NCBI GenBank assembly: GCA_020073345.1
Contig: JAIQFI010000019.1
Span: 33,676 to 97,675, forward strand
Source: Terriglobia bacterium
GTDB lineage: Bacteria; Acidobacteriota; Terriglobia; Bryobacterales; Bryobacteraceae
Reading direction: 5' to 3'
Length of the DNA: 64,000 nt
Below, one piece after another: positions 52,893 to 59,981 of the stretch. How positions within the stretch are numbered: position 1 is the stretch's first letter; the number at the start of each line of letters is the position of its first letter. The notes beneath the pieces were generated by a model. It saw nothing but the letters and a program-made list of their open reading frames with translations. It did no database searches and was not told where the DNA came from. Position numbers and translations under genes: made by a program.

Positions 52893-53221
52893 TACGTAGC
52901 TGCAATTGCGCCAGCAGCGGCGGCTTGGTCCTGACGTCGCTTTTGGGACGGCGGGCCGGGAGGGGTCGAACCGCTGGCGGTGGCGATACTGACCAGGCCC
53001 AAGCCCAGCCCCGGTAGGTCGTTACGCCACAGGAGCTGTCCGGTGGCCGGGTCGACGCAGAAGACCTTCCCCTTGGTCGTGGCGATAATGCGGTCCTGAT
53101 CGAACACCAGATTTACAAAATCGCCGCCCGTCAGTTTCGTGTGCCATAACTCCTGGCCGGTCGCGCGGTCTAATGCAACAACCTCACCGTGAACACCGAG
53201 GAACACCTTGGAAGATGACAT
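52892..53221 (-). CDS. Short PQQ-type beta-propeller repeat protein
   Basis: 109 residues, only two or three blades: GEVVALDRATGQELWHTKL and GKVFCVDPATGQLLWRNDL are typical quinoprotein blades, where a full propeller has six to eight. No signal peptide. The tail is Ala/Gln/Arg rich. It may be a truncated remnant or a short stand-alone form. It follows the dehydrogenase gene by 4 bases, so expression is plausible. Its stop lies at the edge of the palindrome cluster. Confidence 0.65.
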   Translation of the reverse strand: MSSSKVFLGVHGEVVALDRATGQELWHTKLTGGDFVNLVFDQDRIIATTKGKVFCVDPATGQLLWRNDLPGLGLGLVSIATASGSTPPGPPSQKRRQDQAAAAGAIAAT

Positions 53222-53225
53222 AAGT

Positions 53226-54110
53226 TCACCCCTTCACTTCTACACCTGCCCATTCCTCCACCGTCTTGACGATGGTCGTAAAGTCGGCATCCGCGCCTTG
53301 GCGTAACGCGGTGATCGCCAGCAGCTCGCGGATCGCGTTGCCGCAGATCATCGGGACGCCCAGCCCCGCCGCTTCGTCCGTGCACAGCTTTACATCCTTC
53401 AGCAGCAGCCCGATGGCGAAGCCGAAATCGAACGTTCGAGGCAGGATCGCCTTGGGGAACTTGTCCACGGAAGCGCTATTGCGCCCGGTTCCCGAGTTGA
53501 TCACGTCCAGCATCACCTTGGGATCCAGGCCGCCCTTCACGCCCATCACCATTACTTCCGAAGTCACTGCCAGGGCCGCGGCCGATAGCAAGTTATTCGC
53601 CAGCTTCATCAACTGGCCTGATCCCGGGCGTTCGCCCAGGAAGAACACTTTGCCGATGGGCTCCAGCACCGGGCGCACTCGCTCCACCAGATCGCTCGGG
53701 CAGGCGAGCATCACCGCCAGGGTTCCCTTGCGCGCGCCGCCGACACCCCCGGTCACAGGAGCGTCGACTGCGGTGATTCCTTTCGCAGCGAGGGCCGTGG
53801 CCACTTCACCCGCCACCTTCGGACCTGTCGTAGAAACATCAATGAAGATCTTGACGCGCGACCCGGAGGCGACCTCCGTCGCCACTTTCTTCACGATGTC
53901 CGGCGTCGGCAGGCTGACCAGCACGACTTCAGCGGCTGAAGCTACTTCGGCGGGCGATTTCGCCACCTGCGCCCCCAGTGCCTTCAGCGGCTCGATGGCC
54001 GCCGCGCTGGTGTCGTAAATCGTGAGCTCGAATCCCGCCGTGATCAGATTCCGCGCCATCGGGTCGCCCATGCGGCCGACCCCAATGAACCCTAAACGTT
54101 CTTTCGCCAT
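53226..54110 (-). CDS. 3-hydroxyisobutyrate/tartronate semialdehyde-type dehydrogenase
   Basis: 294 residues, NAD(P)-dependent beta-hydroxyacid dehydrogenase family. The N-terminal Rossmann motif is GFIGVGRMGDPMA, followed by the signature DAPVTGGVGGARKGTL and catalytic Lys169 in GQLMKLANN. It oxidises a 3-hydroxyacid to a semialdehyde or reduces one. Substrate not set; tartronate semialdehyde reductase (glxR) and 3-hydroxyisobutyrate dehydrogenase are the main options. Coupled to the carboxymuconolactone decarboxylase gene just upstream (its ATG immediately follows that stop). Confidence 0.87.
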   Translation of the reverse strand: MAKERLGFIGVGRMGDPMARNLITAGFELTIYDTSAAAIEPLKALGAQVAKSPAEVASAAEVVLVSLPTPDIVKKVATEVASGSRVKIFIDVSTTGPKVAGEVATALAAKGITAVDAPVTGGVGGARKGTLAVMLACPSDLVERVRPVLEPIGKVFFLGERPGSGQLMKLANNLLSAAALAVTSEVMVMGVKGGLDPKVMLDVINSGTGRNSASVDKFPKAILPRTFDFGFAIGLLLKDVKLCTDEAAGLGVPMICGNAIRELLAITALRQGADADFTTIVKTVEEWAGVEVKG

Positions 54111-54491
54111 TTACTTCTTGTCCAGTTCCGCAAACACTTCCTTCGCCGTGCGGAACGCATCCACTGCCGCCGGCACGCCGCAATAGACGCCGGTCTGCAG
54201 CAGGATCTCGCGGATCTCGTCGCGGGTCACGCCATTGGTGAGCGCGCCCTTGATGTGCATCTTGAGCTCATGCGGGCGGTTGAGCGCGGTCAGCATCGCC
54301 AGGTTCAGCATGCTGCGGGTTTTGCGCGGCAGGCCCGGACGCGTCCAGCAAGCTCCCCAGCAGTATTCGGTGACGAACTCCTGCAGAGGGCGGTTGAAAT
54401 CGTCCGCGCTCGCGATGGCGTTCTCGACGAATTCCTTGCCGAGCGTCGCCTTGCGCACTTCAAGTCCAGCTTCAAATAGGTTTTTGTCCAT
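54111..54491 (-). CDS. Carboxymuconolactone decarboxylase-family protein
   Basis: 126 residues. The family pattern is present: EYCWGACWTRPGLPRKTRSM, LNLAMLTALNRPHELKMHIKGAL and EIREILLQTGVYCGVPAAVDAF. The AhpD-type CxxC pair is absent, so it is nearer the PcaC side (4-carboxymuconolactone decarboxylase-like) than a peroxidase. It is the first gene of a three-gene minus operon with the dehydrogenase and the short PQQ protein. Whether it really acts in aromatic degradation is unclear. Confidence 0.85.
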   Translation of the reverse strand: MDKNLFEAGLEVRKATLGKEFVENAIASADDFNRPLQEFVTEYCWGACWTRPGLPRKTRSMLNLAMLTALNRPHELKMHIKGALTNGVTRDEIREILLQTGVYCGVPAAVDAFRTAKEVFAELDKK

Positions 54492-54534
54492 TCGTTTATC
54501 CTAACTTGTCAGCCTACAATAGGCAGAAGCGTCT

Positions 54535-55338
54535 ATGCCAACACCCGACACGTACGAAGTCTACGCGATTCGCTACGCGCACCACCCGCGCCGGGCCAGC
54601 GAGAACTTTTTGGGCGGCGATCCGCACGACGGACCCATGCCCATCGACTTCTTCGTGTGGGCCATTGTGGGCGAAAAGCGGACCTTCGTGGTCGACACCG
54701 GATTCAATGCGGAGATGGCCCGCAAACGCCAGCGCGAACTGCTTCGCACGCCCGCCGAGGGGCTAAGAATGATCGGCGTCGACCCGGCTCAGGTACGCGA
54801 CGTGATCGTCACTCACATGCATTACGACCACGCCGGCTGCCTGGATCAGTTCCCAGCCGCGCGCTACCACGTGCAGGATCGCGAAATGGCCTTCTGCACC
54901 GGTCGCCACATGGGCCATGGTGTGACGCGGTTCCCATTCGAGGCTTCCGACGTGACTTCCATGGTCCAGCGGATCTTCGAAGGCCGCGTCGCCTTCCATG
55001 ACGGCGATAACGAGTTGGCTCCCGGGGTCACACTGCATCACATCGGTGGGCATTCGATGGGCTTGCAGGTGGTCCGGGTCCGGACGCGGCGCGGATGGGT
55101 GGTGGTCGCCTCCGACGCGAGCCATTTTTACGCGAATATGGAACAAGGGCGTCCGTACCCGATCTTGTTTAACGTCGGCGAAATGCTGGAGGGATTCAAC
55201 ACTGTCCGCAAACTGGCGGAATCGCCCCGGCACGTGATTCCGGGGCACGATCCTCTGGTTCTGACGCGTTATCCCGCGGCGAAGCCGGGCCTGGAGGGCA
55301 TCGTGGCGCGGCTGGATGCGGACCCTGTAAAGGATTAA
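54535..55338 (+). CDS. Metallo-beta-lactamase-fold hydrolase, N-acyl homoserine lactonase-like
   Basis: 267 residues, no signal. Zinc motif THMHYDHAGC (HxHxDH at 94-99), with later His residues (HHIGGHSMG near 163-171), Asp (VVASDASHF) and GHDP at the end, as in the AttM/AhlD type. These open lactone rings of N-acyl homoserine lactones, but many relatives take other lactones. The stop shares a base with the ATG of the SET-domain gene (TAATG), so they are translated together. Confidence 0.85.
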   Translation: MPTPDTYEVYAIRYAHHPRRASENFLGGDPHDGPMPIDFFVWAIVGEKRTFVVDTGFNAEMARKRQRELLRTPAEGLRMIGVDPAQVRDVIVTHMHYDHAGCLDQFPAARYHVQDREMAFCTGRHMGHGVTRFPFEASDVTSMVQRIFEGRVAFHDGDNELAPGVTLHHIGGHSMGLQVVRVRTRRGWVVVASDASHFYANMEQGRPYPILFNVGEMLEGFNTVRKLAESPRHVIPGHDPLVLTRYPAAKPGLEGIVARLDADPVKD

Positions 55339-55784
55339 TGCGAGCGACTAAAGTGAGGTCCGACGAAGTGCAGGCTGCGGTGTATAAGATCAAGGTTCGC
55401 GATTCGGCCATCCACGGCCGAGGGGTTTTCGCCCTCGAATCGATTCCGGCCAACCGTAAGGTCATCGAATATACCGGGGAGCGCATCAGCGCGAAGCAGG
55501 CGGAGAAGCGCGGGCACGGCCACTGCACCTACTACTTTGCGCTCGACCGTTACTGGGTGCTGGACGGATCGGTGGGCGGAAGCGGCGCGGAGTACATCAA
55601 CCATAGCTGCGGCCCCAATCTGGTATCGCGCATCATGAAGGGCCATATCCTTTACATGAGTCTGCGTAAGATCCGCGCCGGCGAGGAACTTACGGTGGAC
55701 TACCATTTCTCGCGCCATGAGGAACGGGTGGAATGCCACTGCAAGTCGAAGAACTGCCGGAAGACGATTAATCTCAAAAAGTAA
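55338..55784 (+). CDS. SET-domain lysine methyltransferase-like protein
   Basis: 148 residues, almost only the SET domain. Seen: IHGRGVFALESIPANRKVIEYTGE at the start, AEYINHSCGPN with Asn88-His89-Ser90-Cys91 (SAM and pseudoknot), ELTVDYHF with Tyr122, and a post-SET cysteine group VECHCKSKNCRK (Cys133, 135, 140) that with Cys91 would bind zinc. All features of an active eukaryotic-type lysine methyltransferase are there. Target unknown; histone-like or ribosomal proteins are guesses. Translationally coupled to the lactonase-like gene before it. Confidence 0.88.
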   Translation: MRATKVRSDEVQAAVYKIKVRDSAIHGRGVFALESIPANRKVIEYTGERISAKQAEKRGHGHCTYYFALDRYWVLDGSVGGSGAEYINHSCGPNLVSRIMKGHILYMSLRKIRAGEELTVDYHFSRHEERVECHCKSKNCRKTINLKK

Positions 55785-55792
55785 CTTGGGCG

Positions 55793-55828
55793 GGCGGACT
55801 GAAGTCCGCCGCAGGTCTGGAGACCTGC
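55793..55828. repeat. Two adjoining short palindromes
   Basis: GGCGGACTGAAGTCCGCC (55793-55810) and GCAGGTCTGGAGACCTGC (55811-55828), each an eight-base stem with a two-base loop between CT and AG, the same design as at 52754-52892. They lie between the SET-domain gene and the serine hydrolase. Confidence 0.75.
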
Positions 55829-55883
55829 CCCACTTATGAGATATGATGAACCGGACCGTTTCGCGCGCGGGAGGCGCATTTCC

Positions 55884-57176
55884 ATGAAGATTGCCGCAAA
55901 ACAAGTTCTCGCTTTCACCCTGCTGGCCCTGCCTTTGGCGGCAGCCTCGTCGGTACCCACCGCCAAGCCTGAAGACGTCGGCATCTCCTCCGATCGGTTG
56001 CAGCGGATCAGCCAGATGATCCAGCGCCGCATCGCCGCGGGTGAAATGACCGGCGCCGTCGCCATCGTGGCTCGCAAGGGCAAAATCGTGCACCTTGAAG
56101 CCCAGGGCGTGATGGATCTGGATTCGAAGAAGCCCATGGCCAAGGACACCATGTTCCGGGTGGCTTCGATGACCAAGCCCGTGACCGGCTTGGCGATCAT
56201 GATGATGATCGAAGAAGGCAAAGTCCGGCTGAACGATCCGGTCTCGCGATATATTCCGGAGTTCAAAGGATTGAAAGTGGCTGTCGCCCAGCCGGTCGCG
56301 GCAGGTAGAGGAGGTGCCCCTGCTCCTGCCGCGCCTGCCGCTCCTGGAGGCCGGGGAGCCGCGCCGATTTACTACACCGTTCCCGCCGATCGCGAGGTCA
56401 CCGTGAAAGACCTGCTGACCCACGTCTCCGGTCTGGCCAGCGGCGCGATGAGCAACAATTCCATCCAGGCTCCCGCGATCGCGCGCAAGCCGACCGATAA
56501 GCTGGCGGACTATATTCCCCGCTTGGGCGGCTCGGCGCTCGAGTTCCAGCCGGGATCGCGCTGGGCGTATAGCGCTCAGGCGGGCTTCGACACACTGGGT
56601 CGGATCGTCGAGATCGCCTCGGGCCTGCCGCTCGATCAGTTCTTCCGGCAGCGCATTTTCGATCCACTGGGCATGAAGGACATTTCCTTCTGGCCCTCGG
56701 AACAGCAGTGGCCCCGCGTGGCGAGCGTGTATACCCGCGGGCCGAACGGCCTGACCAAGTCGCAGAATCCGAATAACATGTCCAGCCAGGTGTACTTCAT
56801 GGGCTCAGGCGGGCTTATCAGCACGGCGGAAGACTACATCCCGTACGGCGTGATGCTGGCCAACGGCGGTCAGCTGAACGGCAAGCGTCTGCTCAGTCCC
56901 AAGACGGTGGAGATGATGCGCGCGGTGCATGTTTCCGATACGCTTCCAGGCCGGCAGCCCGGCGAGGGTTACGGGCTCAGCGTGCGCGTAGTGAACGATC
57001 ACGCCAAGCGGGGCACGCTGCTTTCCGACGGCAGCTGCGGCTGGTCGGGCGCCTACGGGACGCACTTCTTCGTCGACCCGAAGGAACAGTTGGTGGGAGT
57101 GTTCATGGTCCAGACGTCGAACCAGGAAGTGAACCTGGACTTCGAGAACATGGTGATGCAGTCGATCATTGAATGA
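55884..57176 (+). CDS. Secreted serine hydrolase, beta-lactamase/esterase class C type
   Basis: 430 residues from the ATG at 55884, preceded by GGGAGG; an upstream ATG at 55836 is less likely. Signal peptide (LAFTLLALPLAAASS). The serine motif SxxK is SMTK (95-98) and the tyrosine motif is YSAQAG; later GSGGLISTAEDY is typical of class C-like esterases and D-aminopeptidases. A Gly/Pro/Ala insert (about 135-165) carries APAAPAAPGGRGAAP. The stop overlaps the next gene by 4 bases. Substrate may be an ester or peptide; not a proven beta-lactamase. Confidence 0.87.
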   Translation: MKIAAKQVLAFTLLALPLAAASSVPTAKPEDVGISSDRLQRISQMIQRRIAAGEMTGAVAIVARKGKIVHLEAQGVMDLDSKKPMAKDTMFRVASMTKPVTGLAIMMMIEEGKVRLNDPVSRYIPEFKGLKVAVAQPVAAGRGGAPAPAAPAAPGGRGAAPIYYTVPADREVTVKDLLTHVSGLASGAMSNNSIQAPAIARKPTDKLADYIPRLGGSALEFQPGSRWAYSAQAGFDTLGRIVEIASGLPLDQFFRQRIFDPLGMKDISFWPSEQQWPRVASVYTRGPNGLTKSQNPNNMSSQVYFMGSGGLISTAEDYIPYGVMLANGGQLNGKRLLSPKTVEMMRAVHVSDTLPGRQPGEGYGLSVRVVNDHAKRGTLLSDGSCGWSGAYGTHFFVDPKEQLVGVFMVQTSNQEVNLDFENMVMQSIIE

Positions 57177-57940
57177 TTAAAACGCGCAAAACGGATCGCG
57201 GCGCGATCAGTTCCTGGTCCCGCCTGGTGGAGCGCGCCGCGCCCTTTGCGCTCCGAACCACTTTGGCGAGCGCAGCCTTTCTTTTGGGATCCGCCGCCAG
57301 CGTCGCGCAGACACGCCCGGCGGGCATCATGCCCCAGGACATCATGCCAATGATGCAGGAGATCGTGCAGGCGCTGGGTGTGCAATGCGAATATTGCCAC
57401 TCGGCGCCGCGCGGCAGCGGGCAGCCGGAACCTAAGAAGGACATCGCGCGGCAGATGATCGCGATGACGCGGGATTTGAACGCAAGGGTTCAGACGGCGA
57501 CCGGCAAATCGGCCGCCGAGGCTGTGCAGGTCAAATGCGTCACCTGCCATCGTGGCGTGCCGATTCCGCGACCGCTATCCGAGATCGTCTCGCAGACGCT
57601 GCGCGAGAGAGGCGTAACCGCGGCGGCCGAGCAGTACCGCGATCTGCACCAGCGCTTCTACGGGCGAGCCGCCTACGACTTCGGCGAGGACACGCTGGTG
57701 GGAGTGGCGCAGCCGCTCGCTTCCGGAAAGCCGGACGACGCGATCGCACTGCTGAAGCTGAACCTGGAGTTTTATCCGCAGTCGGCCAAGACCTACGCGG
57801 CGATCGGATTCGCTTACACGCGCAAGCTGGACGATCCGACTGCCATCACGTATTACGAAAAAGCCGTCGCACTCGACTCGAGTAACGGCGTCATCCGCGG
57901 GCAGCTGGAACAGTTGAAGATGTATCAGCGGAAGCGCTAG
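57173..57940 (+). CDS. Exported c-type cytochrome of the reaction-centre-subunit type, with TPR-like tail
   Basis: 255 residues; the hydrophobic segment FALRTTLASAAFLLGSAASVAQ (residues 25-46) is preceded by a long basic head. Haem motifs CEYCH (72-76) and CVTCH (122-126) with KKDIARQMIAMTRDLN between, the same family as 25144-26340. The C-terminal 80 residues form two or three TPR-like helical repeats (PDDAIALLKLNLEFYP, AKTYAAIGFAYTRK). It overlaps the serine hydrolase at 57173 (ATGA) and runs 50 bases into the convergent MFS gene. Confidence 0.83.
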   Translation: MIKTRKTDRGAISSWSRLVERAAPFALRTTLASAAFLLGSAASVAQTRPAGIMPQDIMPMMQEIVQALGVQCEYCHSAPRGSGQPEPKKDIARQMIAMTRDLNARVQTATGKSAAEAVQVKCVTCHRGVPIPRPLSEIVSQTLRERGVTAAAEQYRDLHQRFYGRAAYDFGEDTLVGVAQPLASGKPDDAIALLKLNLEFYPQSAKTYAAIGFAYTRKLDDPTAITYYEKAVALDSSNGVIRGQLEQLKMYQRKR

Positions 57941-59138
57941 CAGCCCACGGCTTGCTGAACCACAACCATAGCAACGTCCCCAGCAGCGGCAACAAGCTCA
58001 TCGAGATGAACGTGGCTGCGTACCATCGCCGGTCAAACCAGGCTCCATAAACGGGCTGAATGACTGCCTGGACCGCGCCCCAGGACCCCGATCCAATTCC
58101 CGCTACCATCCCAATTCGGTCTGCGGGGAAGATGCGCGAGCCGACGCGCAGCGACATGACCACGAATCCATCGGCGATGAAGGTCGACCAGGTAAACAGG
58201 GCCACGGCGATCACCCAGGAGCTGGTCAGCGTCATGAAGGCCGTCGGCAGGGACAGAATCGTCAGCAGGACGAAGATGCGCACGGGCCGTGGCTCATTCG
58301 CCGCAAAACGATCGGCCACCCAGCCCCAGAAGAAGTATCCGGCTTCCCATCCGATCATGGGAATCCACAAGATGTTGCCTAGCTGGGCCTGGGAAAGGCC
58401 CAGCGCGCGATTCAAATAGAGCGGGCTCAGGTACGCTGCGACGCCCAACGCCAGGCCGCCTAGTCCGAACCCCGAAACGACGACCCACACCCGGCGCTCG
58501 CGCAGGTCGGGCCACCGAATTTTCAGGGGTCTGCGGGCCTGTTCGTCTGCGGTTTGTGCCGGAAGAAACGGCGGCCGGGCGACGCGCCACCACAGCACCA
58601 GCCACAACAGGCCCAGGATCCCCGTGAGCAGAAACGCGAACCTCCAGCCATATCGCTGGGCGATGGGGATGATGATCGGCGGGGTGATCAGTGCGCCCAT
58701 GGAAGCGCCACTGTAGCCCAGGGCCATTCCACGCGATTGCTTGTTTAACGGCAGCGCTTCCGCAGCGGTGCGCAGAGCGCCCGGGAACGCCGCACCCTCG
58801 CCGAAGCCCAGCAGGGCACGAGCCAGCGCGAACCCGATCAAGCCGTTCAATCCGGCATGAGACACGCTGGCGATCGTCCAGATGAGCACCGCGATGATCA
58901 TGCCGCGCCGCAGCCCGATGTGATCCAGAAACGAACCGAACACCGGATTCATGATCGTGTATACGATCGAAAATGCCGAAACCGCCAGCGTGTACTCATA
59001 CTGGCTCATGCGGGTATCGGAAAGGATGGTCGGCGACAGGGCAGCCAAAACCTGCCGGTCGATGTACCCTAGCAGGGTGCACAACATCATGGTTGTGGGG
59101 GCCACCCACATGCGCCAACCGGGAGCAGGGCGATTCAT
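57891..59138 (-). CDS. MFS transporter, hexuronate/organic anion type
   Basis: 415 residues from the ATG at 59138 (a longer open frame upstream has no support). About twelve membrane helices. The opening LLGYIDRQVLAALSPTILSD, GFGEGAAFPGALRTAAEALP and the following RGMALGYSGASMGALITPP are typical of the ACS branch that imports hexuronates and similar anions. It converges on the cytochrome gene and overlaps its last 50 bases. Substrate unknown. Confidence 0.87.
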   Translation of the reverse strand: MNRPAPGWRMWVAPTTMMLCTLLGYIDRQVLAALSPTILSDTRMSQYEYTLAVSAFSIVYTIMNPVFGSFLDHIGLRRGMIIAVLIWTIASVSHAGLNGLIGFALARALLGFGEGAAFPGALRTAAEALPLNKQSRGMALGYSGASMGALITPPIIIPIAQRYGWRFAFLLTGILGLLWLVLWWRVARPPFLPAQTADEQARRPLKIRWPDLRERRVWVVVSGFGLGGLALGVAAYLSPLYLNRALGLSQAQLGNILWIPMIGWEAGYFFWGWVADRFAANEPRPVRIFVLLTILSLPTAFMTLTSSWVIAVALFTWSTFIADGFVVMSLRVGSRIFPADRIGMVAGIGSGSWGAVQAVIQPVYGAWFDRRWYAATFISMSLLPLLGTLLWLWFSKPWAASASADTSSTVPAARG

Positions 59139-59159
59139 CACGGTCCCGGCCAGTCTAGC

Positions 59160-59981
59160 ATGAGCGTCGCGGATTGGATTGGAAAAACGGAACGGCGGTC
59201 GGATATTGTTACGGCGGGGCCGGTGGCTGCTTTGTCGGCCACGCTCGACCGCGAGGATCCGCCGCCGCAGCCGGGCGATCCCTTGCCGCCGCTGTGGCAC
59301 TGGCTATTCTTCCTGGACCGGCATCGGGCGTCGGAGCTGGGTTCCGATGGTCACGCGCGGCGCGGCGGGTTGCTGCCGCCAGTTCCTCTACCGCGACGGA
59401 TGTGGGCCGGAAGCAGGTTCGAGTTTCATCGTCCATTACGCATAGGCGACCAGATGACGCGGGAGACCCGCGTCATCGACATCAAGGAAAAATCCGGACG
59501 CAGCGGGCCTCTGGTGTTCGTCGTCGTGCGGCACGAAATTACCAATGCCGCTGGGCTAGCGGTGGCCGAGGAACACGATATCGTCTATCGCGATCATGGG
59601 CCTGCGGCTCCGGTCCAGCCGGCGCCCGCGAACGCCGCGTGGGAGCGGACGATACAAGCCGATGACGTGCTGCTGTTCCGTTACTCCGCGCTCACTTTCA
59701 ACGCGCATCGGATCCACTATGACCGTCGCTATGCGACCGAGGTAGAAGGATATCCGGGCCTGGTAGTGCACGGTCCTCTGATCGCAACGCTTTTGATGGA
59801 CCTGCTGCGAAGGCAGCAGCCTACTGCGAACGTTGTGCGCTTCAGCTTCCGCGCGGTCAGCCCTTTATTCGATACAGCGCCGTTCGTTGTGTGCGGGAAG
59901 CCGGAAGGCAACAAGACTCAGTTGTGGGCGAAGGACGCGGCAGGAAATCTGGCGATGACAGCCGAGGCGTTAGTCCGCTAA
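59160..59981 (+). CDS. MaoC-like hydratase, FAS1/mesaconyl-CoA hydratase type
   Basis: 273 residues, two hot-dog domains. The N-terminal half (WHWLFFLDRHRASELGSDG, then RRMWAGSRFEFHRPLRIGDQM) and the C-terminal half with FRYSALTFNAHRIHYDRRYA, in which Asp/His-type catalytic residues (NAHRIHYD) sit, match the mesaconyl-C4-CoA/itaconyl-CoA hydratase and HTD2 families. It should hydrate or dehydrate a CoA thioester. It is divergent from the MFS gene, 21 bases away, and convergent (12-base overlap) with the transketolase-like gene. Confidence 0.85.
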   Translation: MSVADWIGKTERRSDIVTAGPVAALSATLDREDPPPQPGDPLPPLWHWLFFLDRHRASELGSDGHARRGGLLPPVPLPRRMWAGSRFEFHRPLRIGDQMTRETRVIDIKEKSGRSGPLVFVVVRHEITNAAGLAVAEEHDIVYRDHGPAAPVQPAPANAAWERTIQADDVLLFRYSALTFNAHRIHYDRRYATEVEGYPGLVVHGPLIATLLMDLLRRQQPTANVVRFSFRAVSPLFDTAPFVVCGKPEGNKTQLWAKDAAGNLAMTAEALVR

